The translations under genes and the position numbers were made by a program. This document shows, piece by piece, positions 9,102 through 18,862 of a stretch of 64,000 nucleotides of DNA. Origin of the DNA: an uncultured Bacteroidaceae bacterium (GTDB taxonomy: Bacteria; Bacteroidota; Bacteroidia; Bacteroidales; Bacteroidaceae). Positions within the stretch are counted from its first letter, which is position 1. Each line of letters opens with the position of its first letter. The stretch is from NCBI GenBank assembly GCA_905235565.1, contig CAJOLR010000001.1:39265-103264 (forward strand). Reading direction: 5' to 3'. The notes beneath the pieces were generated by a model. That model was given only the letters and a program-made list of their open reading frames with translations. It searched no databases and was not told where the DNA came from.

Positions 9102-9613
9102 TACTTGTACCAGCTGGCGTACATGTGGTAATCACGGGCTATGCGCTGGTTGATCTCCTTGGCCTGCTCGGGGGCTACATCCTTTACGTACCTGGCGGGA
9201 ACTCCGGCCCAGATAGTGTTGGGCGGTATTACGGTCTTGCTCAGGACTACTGATCCGGCGGCTACTATGGCGCCCTCGCCTACTACGGCGTGGTCAAGCA
9301 CTACCGATCCCATACCTATCAGTGCGTTGTCACGGATCTCGGCTCCATGGATGGTCACGTTATGGCCTACCGATACGTTATCGCCTATTACGGTGGTGGA
9401 GCGCTGATAAAGCGTGTGTATCACTGATCCGTCCTGGATGTTGGTTCCGTTACCTATGCGGATGGAGTTGACATCACCGCGCAGCACCGTTCCGAACCAG
9501 ATGCTGCAACCCTCGCCAATCACCACGTCACCTATGATTGCGGCGTTATCGGCCAGAAAACAATCCTCTCCTATCTGGGGTGTGAATCCTCTTACTGATT
9601 TTATAATAGCCAT
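9101..9613 (-). CDS. Gamma-carbonic-anhydrase-like hexapeptide-repeat protein
   Basis: A 170-residue left-handed beta-helix protein with hexapeptide repeats (for example IIGDVVIGEGCSIWFG, VIGDNVSVGHNVTIHG, NALIGMGSVVLDHAVVGEG). Histidines in HNVTIHG and the upstream RGDVNSIRIGNGTNIQDGSVIH fit the metal ligands of the gamma-class carbonic anhydrase (YrdA/PaaY) family. Members form trimers with Zn or Fe at the subunit interface; many have weak or unproven carbonic anhydrase activity, so the reaction is uncertain. The gene is monocistronic with its own promoter and convergent with waaA. Confidence 0.88.
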   Translation of the reverse strand: MAIIKSVRGFTPQIGEDCFLADNAAIIGDVVIGEGCSIWFGTVLRGDVNSIRIGNGTNIQDGSVIHTLYQRSTTVIGDNVSVGHNVTIHGAEIRDNALIGMGSVVLDHAVVGEGAIVAAGSVVLSKTVIPPNTIWAGVPARYVKDVAPEQAKEINQRIARDYHMYASWYK

Positions 9614-9640
9614 ATACTGTCATTTAATGTTTTACGGGGT

Positions 9641-9648
9641 CAAAATTA
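9641..9648 (-). promoter_or_regulatory. -7 box (TAATTTTG on the minus strand) for the hexapeptide-repeat protein
   Basis: The plus strand reads CAAAATTA. The predicted leader is about 24 nt to the ATG at 9613. Confidence 0.55.
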
Positions 9649-9693
9649 GTGCAACTTTTCTGAATTTATATACCAATCAAACAAGTAATTGAT

Positions 9694-9701
9694 TACTTTT
9701 G
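9694..9701 (+). promoter_or_regulatory. -7 box (TACTTTTG) for mdh
   Basis: An exact TAnnTTTG match, 44 bp upstream of the mdh ATG at 9746; the predicted leader is about 40 nt. Confidence 0.6.
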
Positions 9702-9745
9702 TGGTCCAAGACTGAAATAACGGACTTAATATACTTAAAACAACT

Positions 9746-10744
9746 ATGAAGTTTTTGACAAATGAGAAACTGGTCATCTCTGGCGCAGCCGGTATGATCG
9801 GATCAAACATGGCTCAGACAGCCATCATGATGGGACTTTCATCAAACATCTGCCTTTATGATGTTTATCTGCCCGGTCTGGAGGGTGTGGTTGAGGAGCT
9901 TCGCCACTGCGCATTCCCCGGTGTCAACATCACCTTTACCGATAAGGTTGAGGAGGCTTTCAAGGATGCCAAGTATATGGTTTCATCAGGTGGTGCTCCC
10001 CGTAAGGCCGGCATGACCCGTGAGGATCTGCTGGTTGGCAACGCCAAGATAGCCGAGCAGCTGGGTAAGGACATCAAGACCTACTGCCCAGACCTCAAGC
10101 ACTGCGTTATCATCTTTAACCCGGCCGATATCACCGGTCTGGTAACTCTGGTTTACTCTGGTCTGAAACCTTCACAGATTACAACTCTTGCAGCTCTTGA
10201 CTCAACACGTCTGCAGAGCGCCCTGGCCAAGCACTTTGGTGTAGCTCAGGATAAGGTTACCACCGCACGCACTTACGGCGGTCACGGTGAGCAGATGGCA
10301 GTGTTCGCATCAACCGCCAAGGTTGACGGCAAGCCTCTGACCGATATCATCGGTACTCCCGCTCTTACAAACGAGCAGTGGGCACAGATGAAGCAGGATG
10401 TTATCAAGGGCGGTGCCAAGATCATCGAGCTGCGCGGACGTTCATCATTCCAGAGCCCATCTTTCGTATCAATCGAGATGATAGGTGCTGCCATGGGCGG
10501 CGAGAAGTTTGAGTGGCCCGCAGGCTGCTACGTGAACAACTCACAGTTCCAGAACGTGATGATGGCTATGCCTTCAACCATTGATGCCACCGGCGTACAC
10601 TACACCGACGTTAAGGGTACCGCTACCGAGATGGCTGACATTGAGGCCAGCTACAAGCATCTGCAGGCTATGCGTGATGAAGTGATTTCACTTGGCGTAC
10701 TTCCCGCAGTTAGCGAGTGGAAGAAATACAACCCCAATCTCTGA
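9746..10744 (+). CDS. mdh: Malate dehydrogenase
   Basis: A 332-residue NAD-dependent LDH/MDH-family enzyme interconverting malate and oxaloacetate, feeding the reductive branch that ends in fumarate reductase (frdCAB is also in this window). The nucleotide-binding loop is GAAGMIGSNMAQ, the NAD-adjacent block is SSGGAPRKAGMTR, and the catalytic histidine lies in GGHGEQMAVF. The sequence is of the divergent Bacteroidetes type rather than the E. coli type. Codon use is highly biased (CTG, GGT, AAG), which suggests high expression. It is monocistronic: its own promoter precedes it and a hairpin terminator follows. Confidence 0.95.
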   Translation: MKFLTNEKLVISGAAGMIGSNMAQTAIMMGLSSNICLYDVYLPGLEGVVEELRHCAFPGVNITFTDKVEEAFKDAKYMVSSGGAPRKAGMTREDLLVGNAKIAEQLGKDIKTYCPDLKHCVIIFNPADITGLVTLVYSGLKPSQITTLAALDSTRLQSALAKHFGVAQDKVTTARTYGGHGEQMAVFASTAKVDGKPLTDIIGTPALTNEQWAQMKQDVIKGGAKIIELRGRSSFQSPSFVSIEMIGAAMGGEKFEWPAGCYVNNSQFQNVMMAMPSTIDATGVHYTDVKGTATEMADIEASYKHLQAMRDEVISLGVLPAVSEWKKYNPNL

Positions 10745-10765
10745 TAAGGGACTCTGTATGGATTT

Positions 10766-10798
10766 AGGCGCACGGATTTCTTCCGTGCGTCTTTTTTT
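10766..10798 (+). terminator. Rho-independent terminator after mdh
   Basis: An 11-bp stem (AGGCGCACGGA with TCCGTGCGTCT, one G-U pair), a 5-nt loop and a run of seven T. Confidence 0.9.
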
Positions 10799-10845
10799 GT
10801 TTAAAAAAGCTGCCTGAAAATCGGAAATAAGGCGCACTTTAATTA

Positions 10846-10853
10846 GATTTGTA
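10846..10853 (+). promoter_or_regulatory. -7 box (TAGATTTG) for the hybrid regulator pair
   Basis: An exact TAnnTTTG match. The predicted start is near 10857, 8 nt before the ATG at 10865 and 23 nt before the in-frame ATG at 10880. Confidence 0.5.
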
Positions 10854-10864
10854 GTTATTATCGG

Positions 10865-13800
10865 ATGTCAGATACGCATATGTCTATGAGAAAAGCCATA
10901 ATAACTGCGTTAGCTGTCCTCTACGCTTCACTGCTTGGAGCAGTGAACGGTTTCTCCATATCCCAAAGCACCATAGGCAACGGATTGGAGAGCCAGTCGC
11001 TCAATGTGCTGGCCAAGGACCGCCATGGGCGTCTGTGGGTGGGTTCCGACGTCGGTATATCAGTGATATCAAACGGTATAGTGACCAACATCAGGGATAT
11101 AGCATCCGAGGGGGGGCTGGTGATGCTGGGCAACGTAAAGAACATTGCCTGCACCGAGACCGTACTGCTGGCATGTGAGGACCGGATTCTGCACTATGAC
11201 CACAAGAAAGGATATGCCACTACGCTAAGGTACAATGACAGGATACTGCACACCAATGATTTTCTGTTAGAAGGCGATATCGTAACATTCTATGATGCCG
11301 ATATGCACTCTCTGTTTACATATGACATGAACAACAGCGAGTGCAGTCTGGTAGCCGGACTAAGCACACGTGAGGATTTAAACTTTGTCAGGATTCTGCG
11401 TTCAGAGTCTGATTCAGCAATTATCTATCTGGCCGATGATATACTGGGACTGTACCGTTATGACCGCAACAACGGATCACTTGAACACATATCCGGCACT
11501 GACCGTCCCATAGTAGCCAGAGCCACTGCCATAGACAAAAGCAACGTCATATGGCTGTCAATACCCGGTAACGGTCTTAAAGGATATTATATCAACAGCC
11601 GTTACGAAATGGTGGCTGAATATAATACAAGTAACTGCGACCTGCTGTCCGATGATATATCCCTCATAAAAACGCTTTCAGACGGCAACCTGCTTACTGT
11701 ACATTCAGACATAGGGATATGCCTTATAGAGCGTAACAGTATAGGCCGCAATGCGAAAGTCACTGCCATAAACAACCTCAGGAACGTGACATCCGCCCTG
11801 GTCAACCCCGATTATCGGGAATCACTTTACGCCACTTCGGGATTCGGACTGATATCAATAAAGAGATCATTCATCGGACAGATACGCCACTTGCATGAGA
11901 ATGAGGAAGGCATAATCAGCTATGACAATTACATATCCGCATTTGAAGAGCCGGAAGGAACGGTAATTCTGGGAACTACGGGCAACGGACTGTGCAGGTT
12001 AGACCCTCAGACACAGCAGACAACAGTATTCAAAGGCACCGAAGACCTTCTGATAATATCGATGAGCCGGTTTGACGATGATAACATCCTGATGGCCGAT
12101 GCAGACAAAGGCCTGATGCTGTTCAACCGCAAGCTGGGCCGGATAACCGCCGGCAAACCCAATATAGACCTACCCTCACCATCGTTCGCCAATCTCAGAA
12201 ATATAAGCATGACCGTTGCCTATAACGGAGATATCTTTATATTCAATGCCAATGCCCACCATTACGTATTGCGTAAGAGTACCGGCAGACTGGAGGAGAT
12301 ATCGGTATTGTCCGAAGACAGGGAACCTGTCAAACAGGTTGAGAATGTCTGCTCCACCCAATATGCAGTGTACGTAACCTACAGAGGTGCCATCATAGAA
12401 ATTAATTTCAGCACACTTGAAAGCACACTCATTTACAAGAACAAGGATAAGGTCATACACAACATTACATCGTTGGACGCCAACTCTCAGGGTGAGCTGT
12501 TCTTTACGGAGCCTGAGGGACTTCACCGTTATGACCCGCGTTCCAACTTTGACGAGATTCTGGTGGAGACATGGGGGAACGGACGCTTCATGAACGTGGC
12601 AGTCGATTCAAATGACCGCATCTGGTTTACCACTACAGATGAGTATATACAGATGTATGACCTAAGCAAGAAAGAATTGCTGTCATACTCCCTTGAGGAC
12701 GGCGTGCCAAGCTCCCGTTTTATGAATTATTTTGCCTTAAGTACCAGATCCGGATATATCATGATTCCCAATGCAGACGGAATCGTAACCATAAACACCA
12801 ACGGGGCGCTCATGTCTGACACTCCACCCTCCAAGGTTACGTGTATATCGGCCTATACAGAAAAGAGGGAGATTGCGGCAGAGGATATAATGAAATCCCT
12901 TGAAACTCCGTTCATGCTGCCATCCAAATTCAGGGAGCTCCATCTGGAATTCTCGTACAACAGTTTCAATCCCACATACCCGCACCTGTTCATCTATAAC
13001 ATCTATAGGGGCAATATCCTGATTAAGTCAGTCTATACCACAAGCACCGTCATCACACTACCCAAACTGGAAAACGGTACATACAGGGTTGAGATACGGC
13101 AGGCTTTCCGCAAAGGACTTAGTGAACCGGAGACAATTGTCATGTTCAAGATACCCAAACATTTCCTGAGCACTGTACCGGGAGTGCTGGTTGCCCTTTT
13201 ACTGATGCTGTTGTTTGGTTACACGATAGCCAAATTAACCAGTACTATGGAGAAAAACCGAATGGAGAAAGCAATGGCTGCCCAGGACATCAAGAACCGT
13301 GAGGATAAGATTGCATTCCTCTCCAACATAGCCCACGAACTGCGTACACCCCTCTCGCTCATATACAATCCCGTAAAGGACTTCCTGCAGGAGAAATCCG
13401 TAGACGGCATTGACTATGAGCGTATGGAACGTATATTCAACCAGGTAAACAAGATGACCGTTATGGTCAACATGATTCTGGACAGCAGCCGGGCCGATGT
13501 CAACAAGGCGGACATACTGATAGAAGAGGTTAACCTGAACGAATGGCTGAATTTCCTGCTGGAGGATTACCGCATTGACTGTTACGGAAAGGGATTCAGT
13601 CTGAAATTCATAATGGACAACACCATTGGTAATGTCTCAATAGATAAGAGAATAATTGAGACAGGACTATCCAATATGGTGAATAACGCCATCAAATACA
13701 GTACCAGCGGCACAACCATAACGGTTATCACATCCCGATCCGGAAACATGATACGCGTTACCGTCAAGGATCAGGGACGTGGTTTTACCTGTGATCCTGA

Positions 13801-14842
13801 GGATCTGTTCAAGCGTTACTATAGGGATAATGTTGATACAAACATTCCCGGATACGGACTTGGACTTCCGTATGCAAGGCTTCAGTTGAGCCTTATTGGC
13901 GGAAAGATGTCGGCCATGAACAATGAAGACGGGATAGGATCGTCATTCTATATGGAATTCCCCGCCGAGATAGGAAAGAACGGCAGCCCGTCTGCTACAG
14001 TTGAGAAGAGTTCAAACAGCCAGGCAACACAAACAGATATTGTTGAGGATACCCAGGAGGGTATGGCCCAGGATTTTGACACCAACAACATGACAATCAT
14101 GTTTGTATGTGCCGACAAGTCAGAGACAGACTTATTCACAGATGAGTTTGACGGCATGTTCCAGAGTATCATTACGGCCGAAGAAGGCTCCGATGCCTTG
14201 AGTAAACTGAAACGTAAGAAGACAGATCTGGTGATAAGTGACATTGAAATGCCCAAGATGGATGGTTTTGAGTTGTGCCGTAACATAAAAGGCACACTGG
14301 AGATAAGCCATATCCCCATTATACTCCTTACCTCCAGGACTGACCAAAGGAACAAGAACCAGGGGTATAAGATGGGAGCGGATGCTTTCATACCCAAACC
14401 TTATGACTTCAAGCAGTTATATGCTTTGATCAGAGGTCAGTTAGGCGGACGGTTTGAAATAAAACGCCAGTACAATTTCGGGTTCTTCAGCAAAATGAAT
14501 ATCGACCAGACGTTCAGCGTTACTGATGAGGAGTTCATCAGCTCCCTGAACTCTCTCATTGACCAGTTCATATCTGACCCGTCACTGAATGAAGACTACA
14601 TCCTGAAGCAGACCGGTATATCACGTTCCGTAATGAATAGGAAGATGGAAGGACTTCTTGGTACGGATTTGGCCGGATACCTGACAAGAATCCGTATCAG
14701 CATCGTCAAGGATAAGCTTACAAACACTGAAGAAGATCCTGAATCCATAGCCAAAGAGACTGGTTTTATCAGTGTTGAAGCCATGAACAAGGCTTTCAAA
14801 CGTGAAACAGGCAAGTCTATCAATGCTGTACGTGAGCAATAA
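10865..14842 (+). CDS. Hybrid two-component system regulator (HTCS) with altered receiver
   Basis: A 1325-residue one-protein two-component system. Signal peptide or anchor, then a periplasmic two-component-regulator beta-propeller (about residues 30-680), a Y_Y_Y-type domain (about 690-765), one transmembrane helix (VPGVLVALLLMLLFGYTIA), HisKA with AHELRTPLSLIYNPV (His about 824), HATPase with NNAIKYS, DQGRGF and GYGLGLPYA, a receiver, and an AraC-type HTH. The receiver keeps the phospho-acceptor Asp (SDIEMPKMDG, about 1126) and the Lys (PKPYD), but the acidic pair is replaced by Cys-Ala: IMFVCADKSE here against LLIVDDQED in the next gene. The last HTH is also divergent. The start could be 10865 or the ATG at 10880. 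No SusC/D genes adjoin. Confidence 0.93.
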   Translation: MSDTHMSMRKAIITALAVLYASLLGAVNGFSISQSTIGNGLESQSLNVLAKDRHGRLWVGSDVGISVISNGIVTNIRDIASEGGLVMLGNVKNIACTETVLLACEDRILHYDHKKGYATTLRYNDRILHTNDFLLEGDIVTFYDADMHSLFTYDMNNSECSLVAGLSTREDLNFVRILRSESDSAIIYLADDILGLYRYDRNNGSLEHISGTDRPIVARATAIDKSNVIWLSIPGNGLKGYYINSRYEMVAEYNTSNCDLLSDDISLIKTLSDGNLLTVHSDIGICLIERNSIGRNAKVTAINNLRNVTSALVNPDYRESLYATSGFGLISIKRSFIGQIRHLHENEEGIISYDNYISAFEEPEGTVILGTTGNGLCRLDPQTQQTTVFKGTEDLLIISMSRFDDDNILMADADKGLMLFNRKLGRITAGKPNIDLPSPSFANLRNISMTVAYNGDIFIFNANAHHYVLRKSTGRLEEISVLSEDREPVKQVENVCSTQYAVYVTYRGAIIEINFSTLESTLIYKNKDKVIHNITSLDANSQGELFFTEPEGLHRYDPRSNFDEILVETWGNGRFMNVAVDSNDRIWFTTTDEYIQMYDLSKKELLSYSLEDGVPSSRFMNYFALSTRSGYIMIPNADGIVTINTNGALMSDTPPSKVTCISAYTEKREIAAEDIMKSLETPFMLPSKFRELHLEFSYNSFNPTYPHLFIYNIYRGNILIKSVYTTSTVITLPKLENGTYRVEIRQAFRKGLSEPETIVMFKIPKHFLSTVPGVLVALLLMLLFGYTIAKLTSTMEKNRMEKAMAAQDIKNREDKIAFLSNIAHELRTPLSLIYNPVKDFLQEKSVDGIDYERMERIFNQVNKMTVMVNMILDSSRADVNKADILIEEVNLNEWLNFLLEDYRIDCYGKGFSLKFIMDNTIGNVSIDKRIIETGLSNMVNNAIKYSTSGTTITVITSRSGNMIRVTVKDQGRGFTCDPEDLFKRYYRDNVDTNIPGYGLGLPYARLQLSLIGGKMSAMNNEDGIGSSFYMEFPAEIGKNGSPSATVEKSSNSQATQTDIVEDTQEGMAQDFDTNNMTIMFVCADKSETDLFTDEFDGMFQSIITAEEGSDALSKLKRKKTDLVISDIEMPKMDGFELCRNIKGTLEISHIPIILLTSRTDQRNKNQGYKMGADAFIPKPYDFKQLYALIRGQLGGRFEIKRQYNFGFFSKMNIDQTFSVTDEEFISSLNSLIDQFISDPSLNEDYILKQTGISRSVMNRKMEGLLGTDLAGYLTRIRISIVKDKLTNTEEDPESIAKETGFISVEAMNKAFKRETGKSINAVREQ

Positions 14843-14879
14843 GAGTTTTTTTACTACATTAGCCGAACATACCTAACAT

Positions 14880-17800
14880 ATGAGACATATGAACAAAAGG
14901 TTACTGACATTACTGTTATCAGTTATTTCTTGTCTGAATATCAGCGCCCACTACACACTGCAGGCGCAGATAGACACCGAAAAGGGACTTAGTTGCAATG
15001 CCGTCAAAGCGTTTGCCAGAGATATGTACGGACGCCTTTGGGTTGGAACTATAAACGGAGCCAACCTGATATCAAACGGAACCATACGCCAATACCAATA
15101 TTTTACAGTAGGCGGAAATGATATCGTTACCGGAGATGTTCAGGCCATAGCATGCTCCAGGCGGGCTCTAATTGCCACAAACAACCATATCATTGACTTT
15201 GATCCCGACAATGACTCCACCCATCTGGTTTCTTTTGAGGGGAAAACCATCCGAACCGATTATATCATGATGAGAGGAGACTCAGCCTTCTTCTTCAACG
15301 CACCTCTCAGTGCGGTCATGATGTATGACCTGAACAACTATACCACAAGCATTGTCGCCCAGTTCCCTACAGAACGCCAGTTCCATTTTACCAAGATACT
15401 CCAGATATCCAATGAGCCCAACCAGCTGATGCTGGTAGAGGATGAACGTGGTTTTTATCATCTTGATATTAACACCGGCATGCTTACCCACATGGAACAG
15501 CTCGGCGTCAATATAACCACCAGGGCGACTTTCATTGACTCAAAGGATATACTGTGGGTTGCGTACAGAGACAAGGGCATAACCGGTTTCTATGTAAAAT
15601 CCGGCTTTGACAAGATATCCCATTTTGACACATCCAATTCCGAGATTACGGACAACAATATTCTATGTCTTAGCGAAATGCCCGATGGAAATCTGTTTAT
15701 CTGCACCACAGGCAATGGTACACTGGTCCTTAACCGCAAGACTGGAAAGGCCGAAAAAGAGATGTTCGGGGAGATGTCACATCTGCAAGTAATGTGTTCA
15801 TTCGTAAACGATAATGAGAATGAGGTATTGTTGGGAACCCTTCATCGTGGAATAATCTCCATGAAACGGTCATTTTTCCATAACATGGGTAACAACAGGA
15901 AAGAACACGGAACAGACATATCATGTATACCTATATCCGGTTTTCAGGAGAATGACGGTACCATCTGGTTCGGCTTCGGAGGGTTAGGCCTGAGCCGTTT
16001 TGACCAGAAAACAGAGAATCATACCTTCTTCAAGTCTACGGATGAGATGAGAATCTCCGGAGTTTGCAGTTTTGATAAAGACAATCTCCTTATTACAGAC
16101 CGTATACGGGGACTGTTCCTTTTCAACAAGAGGAGAGAAACCATAACACCTGCAAGTTTTCTGTCAGACGCGGGCATCAATATCTCATCGTCCAGACTGG
16201 CCAATCTCAAGACCATAACAACCCCCGACGGGGATATCATGCTTTTTAACTGCAACGGCCGTCATCTCATTTATAGACGGGACATAAAAGAGGCCAGAGA
16301 GATAGTTCTGCAGATGAACGGCGAAGAGAACCGGGGGCTTGTAGAAGATGTACAGGTACAACCGTCACATGCTACTGTGGTATGCAACGGCTGTATCTAT
16401 GAGATTGATTACAGGACCCTGCTGGCACGTCTCATCTTCCAGAATCCGGAAGACGGACACAGCGCTGTCTCAAAAGTAGCCGAAGATTCACGCGGTATCA
16501 TTTGGGCCAGTTCTCCCGATGAACTGATAAGCTATGATCCGCGCACCAACAAGCTATCCAGGATTATGGGAAAGATGGATTATGGTGTATTCCTGTCCAT
16601 GAGCATTGACCATAACGATCATCTTTGGATTACTACAGACAAGTCATTCATGATAATGTATGACACAAACAACAAGGAATTTAAAGAGCCATTCACCTAT
16701 TACGGCAGAGACTGCGGAACGATGCTTAATTTCATACCCGGATTCTCATTGGTATCGAATGACGGTTTTGTATATTTTCCAAACTCGTCAGGTCTTCTGG
16801 TGATAGATCCGAATGATGTGAACATACGCTATAACAGCACATCACAGCCTCTCTACCTGACAAAGATTGCACTTGACGGCAATATATACAGCAACACAGG
16901 AGGGCATAACAAGGCATTGAACATACCTAACAAGTTCTCATTGCTGACTGTAAACGTGGCCATTGACCAGTTTGACCCATCCAGGCCTGTTTTACTCAAA
17001 TACACCCTGCTCAAGAAGGGACGTCCGTTCCCCATAATGGAATCTGTAACATCAAATACCGAATTTACCATTCCAAAATCCTCTCACGGAACATTCTCCC
17101 TAACCGTAAGTCAGCGGACTATCCAGGGATGGAGCGAACCTCAGGAGATACTCTCCTTTAAAGTAGCCAGGCCATTCATAATGACGGTCCCGGCCTATCT
17201 GCTGATCATTGCCATAATCATCTCCTTAAGCGTGACAATATCAAAGATTAGCATCAGCCTGAAGCAGATTGGCATTGACAGGGCCATGAATGCCCAGGAA
17301 AACAAGCATAAGGATGATAAGATATCCCTGATGTCAAATCTGGCCCATGAGTTGCGCACCCCGCTTTCACTCATCTATAACCCGGTAAAGGACATGCTTG
17401 AGGAGAAGGCTGTGAAAGGTATCGATTATGACCGTCTGGAGCGAATATTCAATCAGGTTCAGAAAATGACGGATATGGTCAACACCATTCTGGATAAAGG
17501 TACCAATGACGTAAGCAGGAGTGATATTGTAATTGAGAGCATTGACCTTAATAAATGGTTGGGCAAGATAATAGAAGATTTCAAGATAGACTGCTACGCC
17601 AAGGGACTGAAAACCCGTTTTGAGCCGATGGACGGTTTGGGTAAGGTTAATCTGGATGTCAAGATGATGGAAGTGGCTGTGAACAATATCATGAGCAATG
17701 CCATCAAATACAGCGACACCGGTACGATAACCATATCTACGGGGCATGAAAGGAACAGGATTTGGATTAGTTTCCATGATGAAGGAAGAGGATTCACTTG

Positions 17801-18860
17801 TAAGCCTGAGGAACTGTTCAAACGATACTACAGGGAGAATGAGAATATCCCAGGTTTCGGACTTGGACTATCAAATGCCAAACTGATGGTTGAAACCCTT
17901 AACGGGTCCATTACAGCCAAAAAGAATAACGGTCCGGGTTCTACATTCACCATAGAGATTCCGGATGACCTGGAAGAAAAGAACCACAGCAAAGACATCA
18001 TCCCGCAGCCTGCTCCGCAAATAAATGAGGTTGCCAATTTTGACGAGATCGATAATCAGACACAGACCGACGAGGTAAACTTCAATACCAAGAGCATGAC
18101 ACTGCTTATTGTCGACGATCAGGAAGATATACTCCAGTTCATAAAGGATGAGTACTCTCCCCTGTTCAAGACCATATATACAGCCCACGACGGGAAGGAA
18201 GCCCTGGATCTGATACATCAGCGAATGCCCAATGTGGTGGTCAGCGATATAATGATGCCTCGCATGAACGGATTTGAGCTCTGTAAAACCATAAAGACTG
18301 ACCTTGAGTTAAGTAGCATTCCTGTAATACTGCTGACATCCCGAAGCGACCCAAAGAATCAGGATATGGGATATAAGATGGGTGCTGACTCATTCCTTCC
18401 CAAGCCTTTTGACTCCAAACTTCTATACAAGATCATAAGGAGTCAGCTAAAGAACAGGTTTGAGATCAAACGGCAGTACGCCACATCATTCTTTACCGCT
18501 ATTTCCGAAGATCAGACATTCAGTGCAGCCGATGAGCAGTTCGTACTTAAACTCAACCGCTTTATCCGTGAGAACCTTAGCAATACCATGCTCGGCGTCG
18601 ATATGATAGTAGACCATATGAACGTATCACGCACCACACTGTTCAACAAGATGAACAATCTGGTTGGTGCATCGACAAACAAGTATATACGCCGCATCAG
18701 GATAGAAGTAGCCAAGGAGATGCTCTCCAAGACAAACAAGTCTGTAGGCACTATAGCCGAGGAGACAGGATTCTCTGAGAGCCAGTATTTCAGCACGGTA
18801 TTCAAGCAGGAGACCGGCATGACTCCGTCACAGTTCAAGGATTCACTGCGCAAGGGCTGA
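14880..18860 (+). CDS. Hybrid two-component system regulator (HTCS), canonical paralogue
   Basis: A 1326-residue paralogue of the preceding gene with the same order: signal peptide (LLSVISCLNISAHY), periplasmic beta-propeller, Y_Y_Y-type domain, transmembrane helix (VPAYLLIIAIIISLSVTI), HisKA with AHELRTPLSLIYNPV (His about 823), HATPase, receiver and AraC-type HTH. The receiver is intact: LLIVDDQED, SDIMMPRMNG (Asp about 1123), LLTSRS and PKPFD. The C-terminal motif IAEETGFSESQYFSTVFKQETGMTPSQF is normal for AraC proteins (shown here only as pieces: GFSESQYF, FKQETGMTP). HTCS proteins usually sense glycans and activate polysaccharide-utilisation loci. The 37-bp gap, with no clear terminator, suggests cotranscription with the first copy. 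Convergent with dprA, 2 bp apart. Confidence 0.94.
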   Translation: MRHMNKRLLTLLLSVISCLNISAHYTLQAQIDTEKGLSCNAVKAFARDMYGRLWVGTINGANLISNGTIRQYQYFTVGGNDIVTGDVQAIACSRRALIATNNHIIDFDPDNDSTHLVSFEGKTIRTDYIMMRGDSAFFFNAPLSAVMMYDLNNYTTSIVAQFPTERQFHFTKILQISNEPNQLMLVEDERGFYHLDINTGMLTHMEQLGVNITTRATFIDSKDILWVAYRDKGITGFYVKSGFDKISHFDTSNSEITDNNILCLSEMPDGNLFICTTGNGTLVLNRKTGKAEKEMFGEMSHLQVMCSFVNDNENEVLLGTLHRGIISMKRSFFHNMGNNRKEHGTDISCIPISGFQENDGTIWFGFGGLGLSRFDQKTENHTFFKSTDEMRISGVCSFDKDNLLITDRIRGLFLFNKRRETITPASFLSDAGINISSSRLANLKTITTPDGDIMLFNCNGRHLIYRRDIKEAREIVLQMNGEENRGLVEDVQVQPSHATVVCNGCIYEIDYRTLLARLIFQNPEDGHSAVSKVAEDSRGIIWASSPDELISYDPRTNKLSRIMGKMDYGVFLSMSIDHNDHLWITTDKSFMIMYDTNNKEFKEPFTYYGRDCGTMLNFIPGFSLVSNDGFVYFPNSSGLLVIDPNDVNIRYNSTSQPLYLTKIALDGNIYSNTGGHNKALNIPNKFSLLTVNVAIDQFDPSRPVLLKYTLLKKGRPFPIMESVTSNTEFTIPKSSHGTFSLTVSQRTIQGWSEPQEILSFKVARPFIMTVPAYLLIIAIIISLSVTISKISISLKQIGIDRAMNAQENKHKDDKISLMSNLAHELRTPLSLIYNPVKDMLEEKAVKGIDYDRLERIFNQVQKMTDMVNTILDKGTNDVSRSDIVIESIDLNKWLGKIIEDFKIDCYAKGLKTRFEPMDGLGKVNLDVKMMEVAVNNIMSNAIKYSDTGTITISTGHERNRIWISFHDEGRGFTCKPEELFKRYYRENENIPGFGLGLSNAKLMVETLNGSITAKKNNGPGSTFTIEIPDDLEEKNHSKDIIPQPAPQINEVANFDEIDNQTQTDEVNFNTKSMTLLIVDDQEDILQFIKDEYSPLFKTIYTAHDGKEALDLIHQRMPNVVVSDIMMPRMNGFELCKTIKTDLELSSIPVILLTSRSDPKNQDMGYKMGADSFLPKPFDSKLLYKIIRSQLKNRFEIKRQYATSFFTAISEDQTFSAADEQFVLKLNRFIRENLSNTMLGVDMIVDHMNVSRTTLFNKMNNLVGASTNKYIRRIRIEVAKEMLSKTNKSVGTIAEETGFSESQYFSTVFKQETGMTPSQFKDSLRKG

Positions 18861-18862
18861 CA

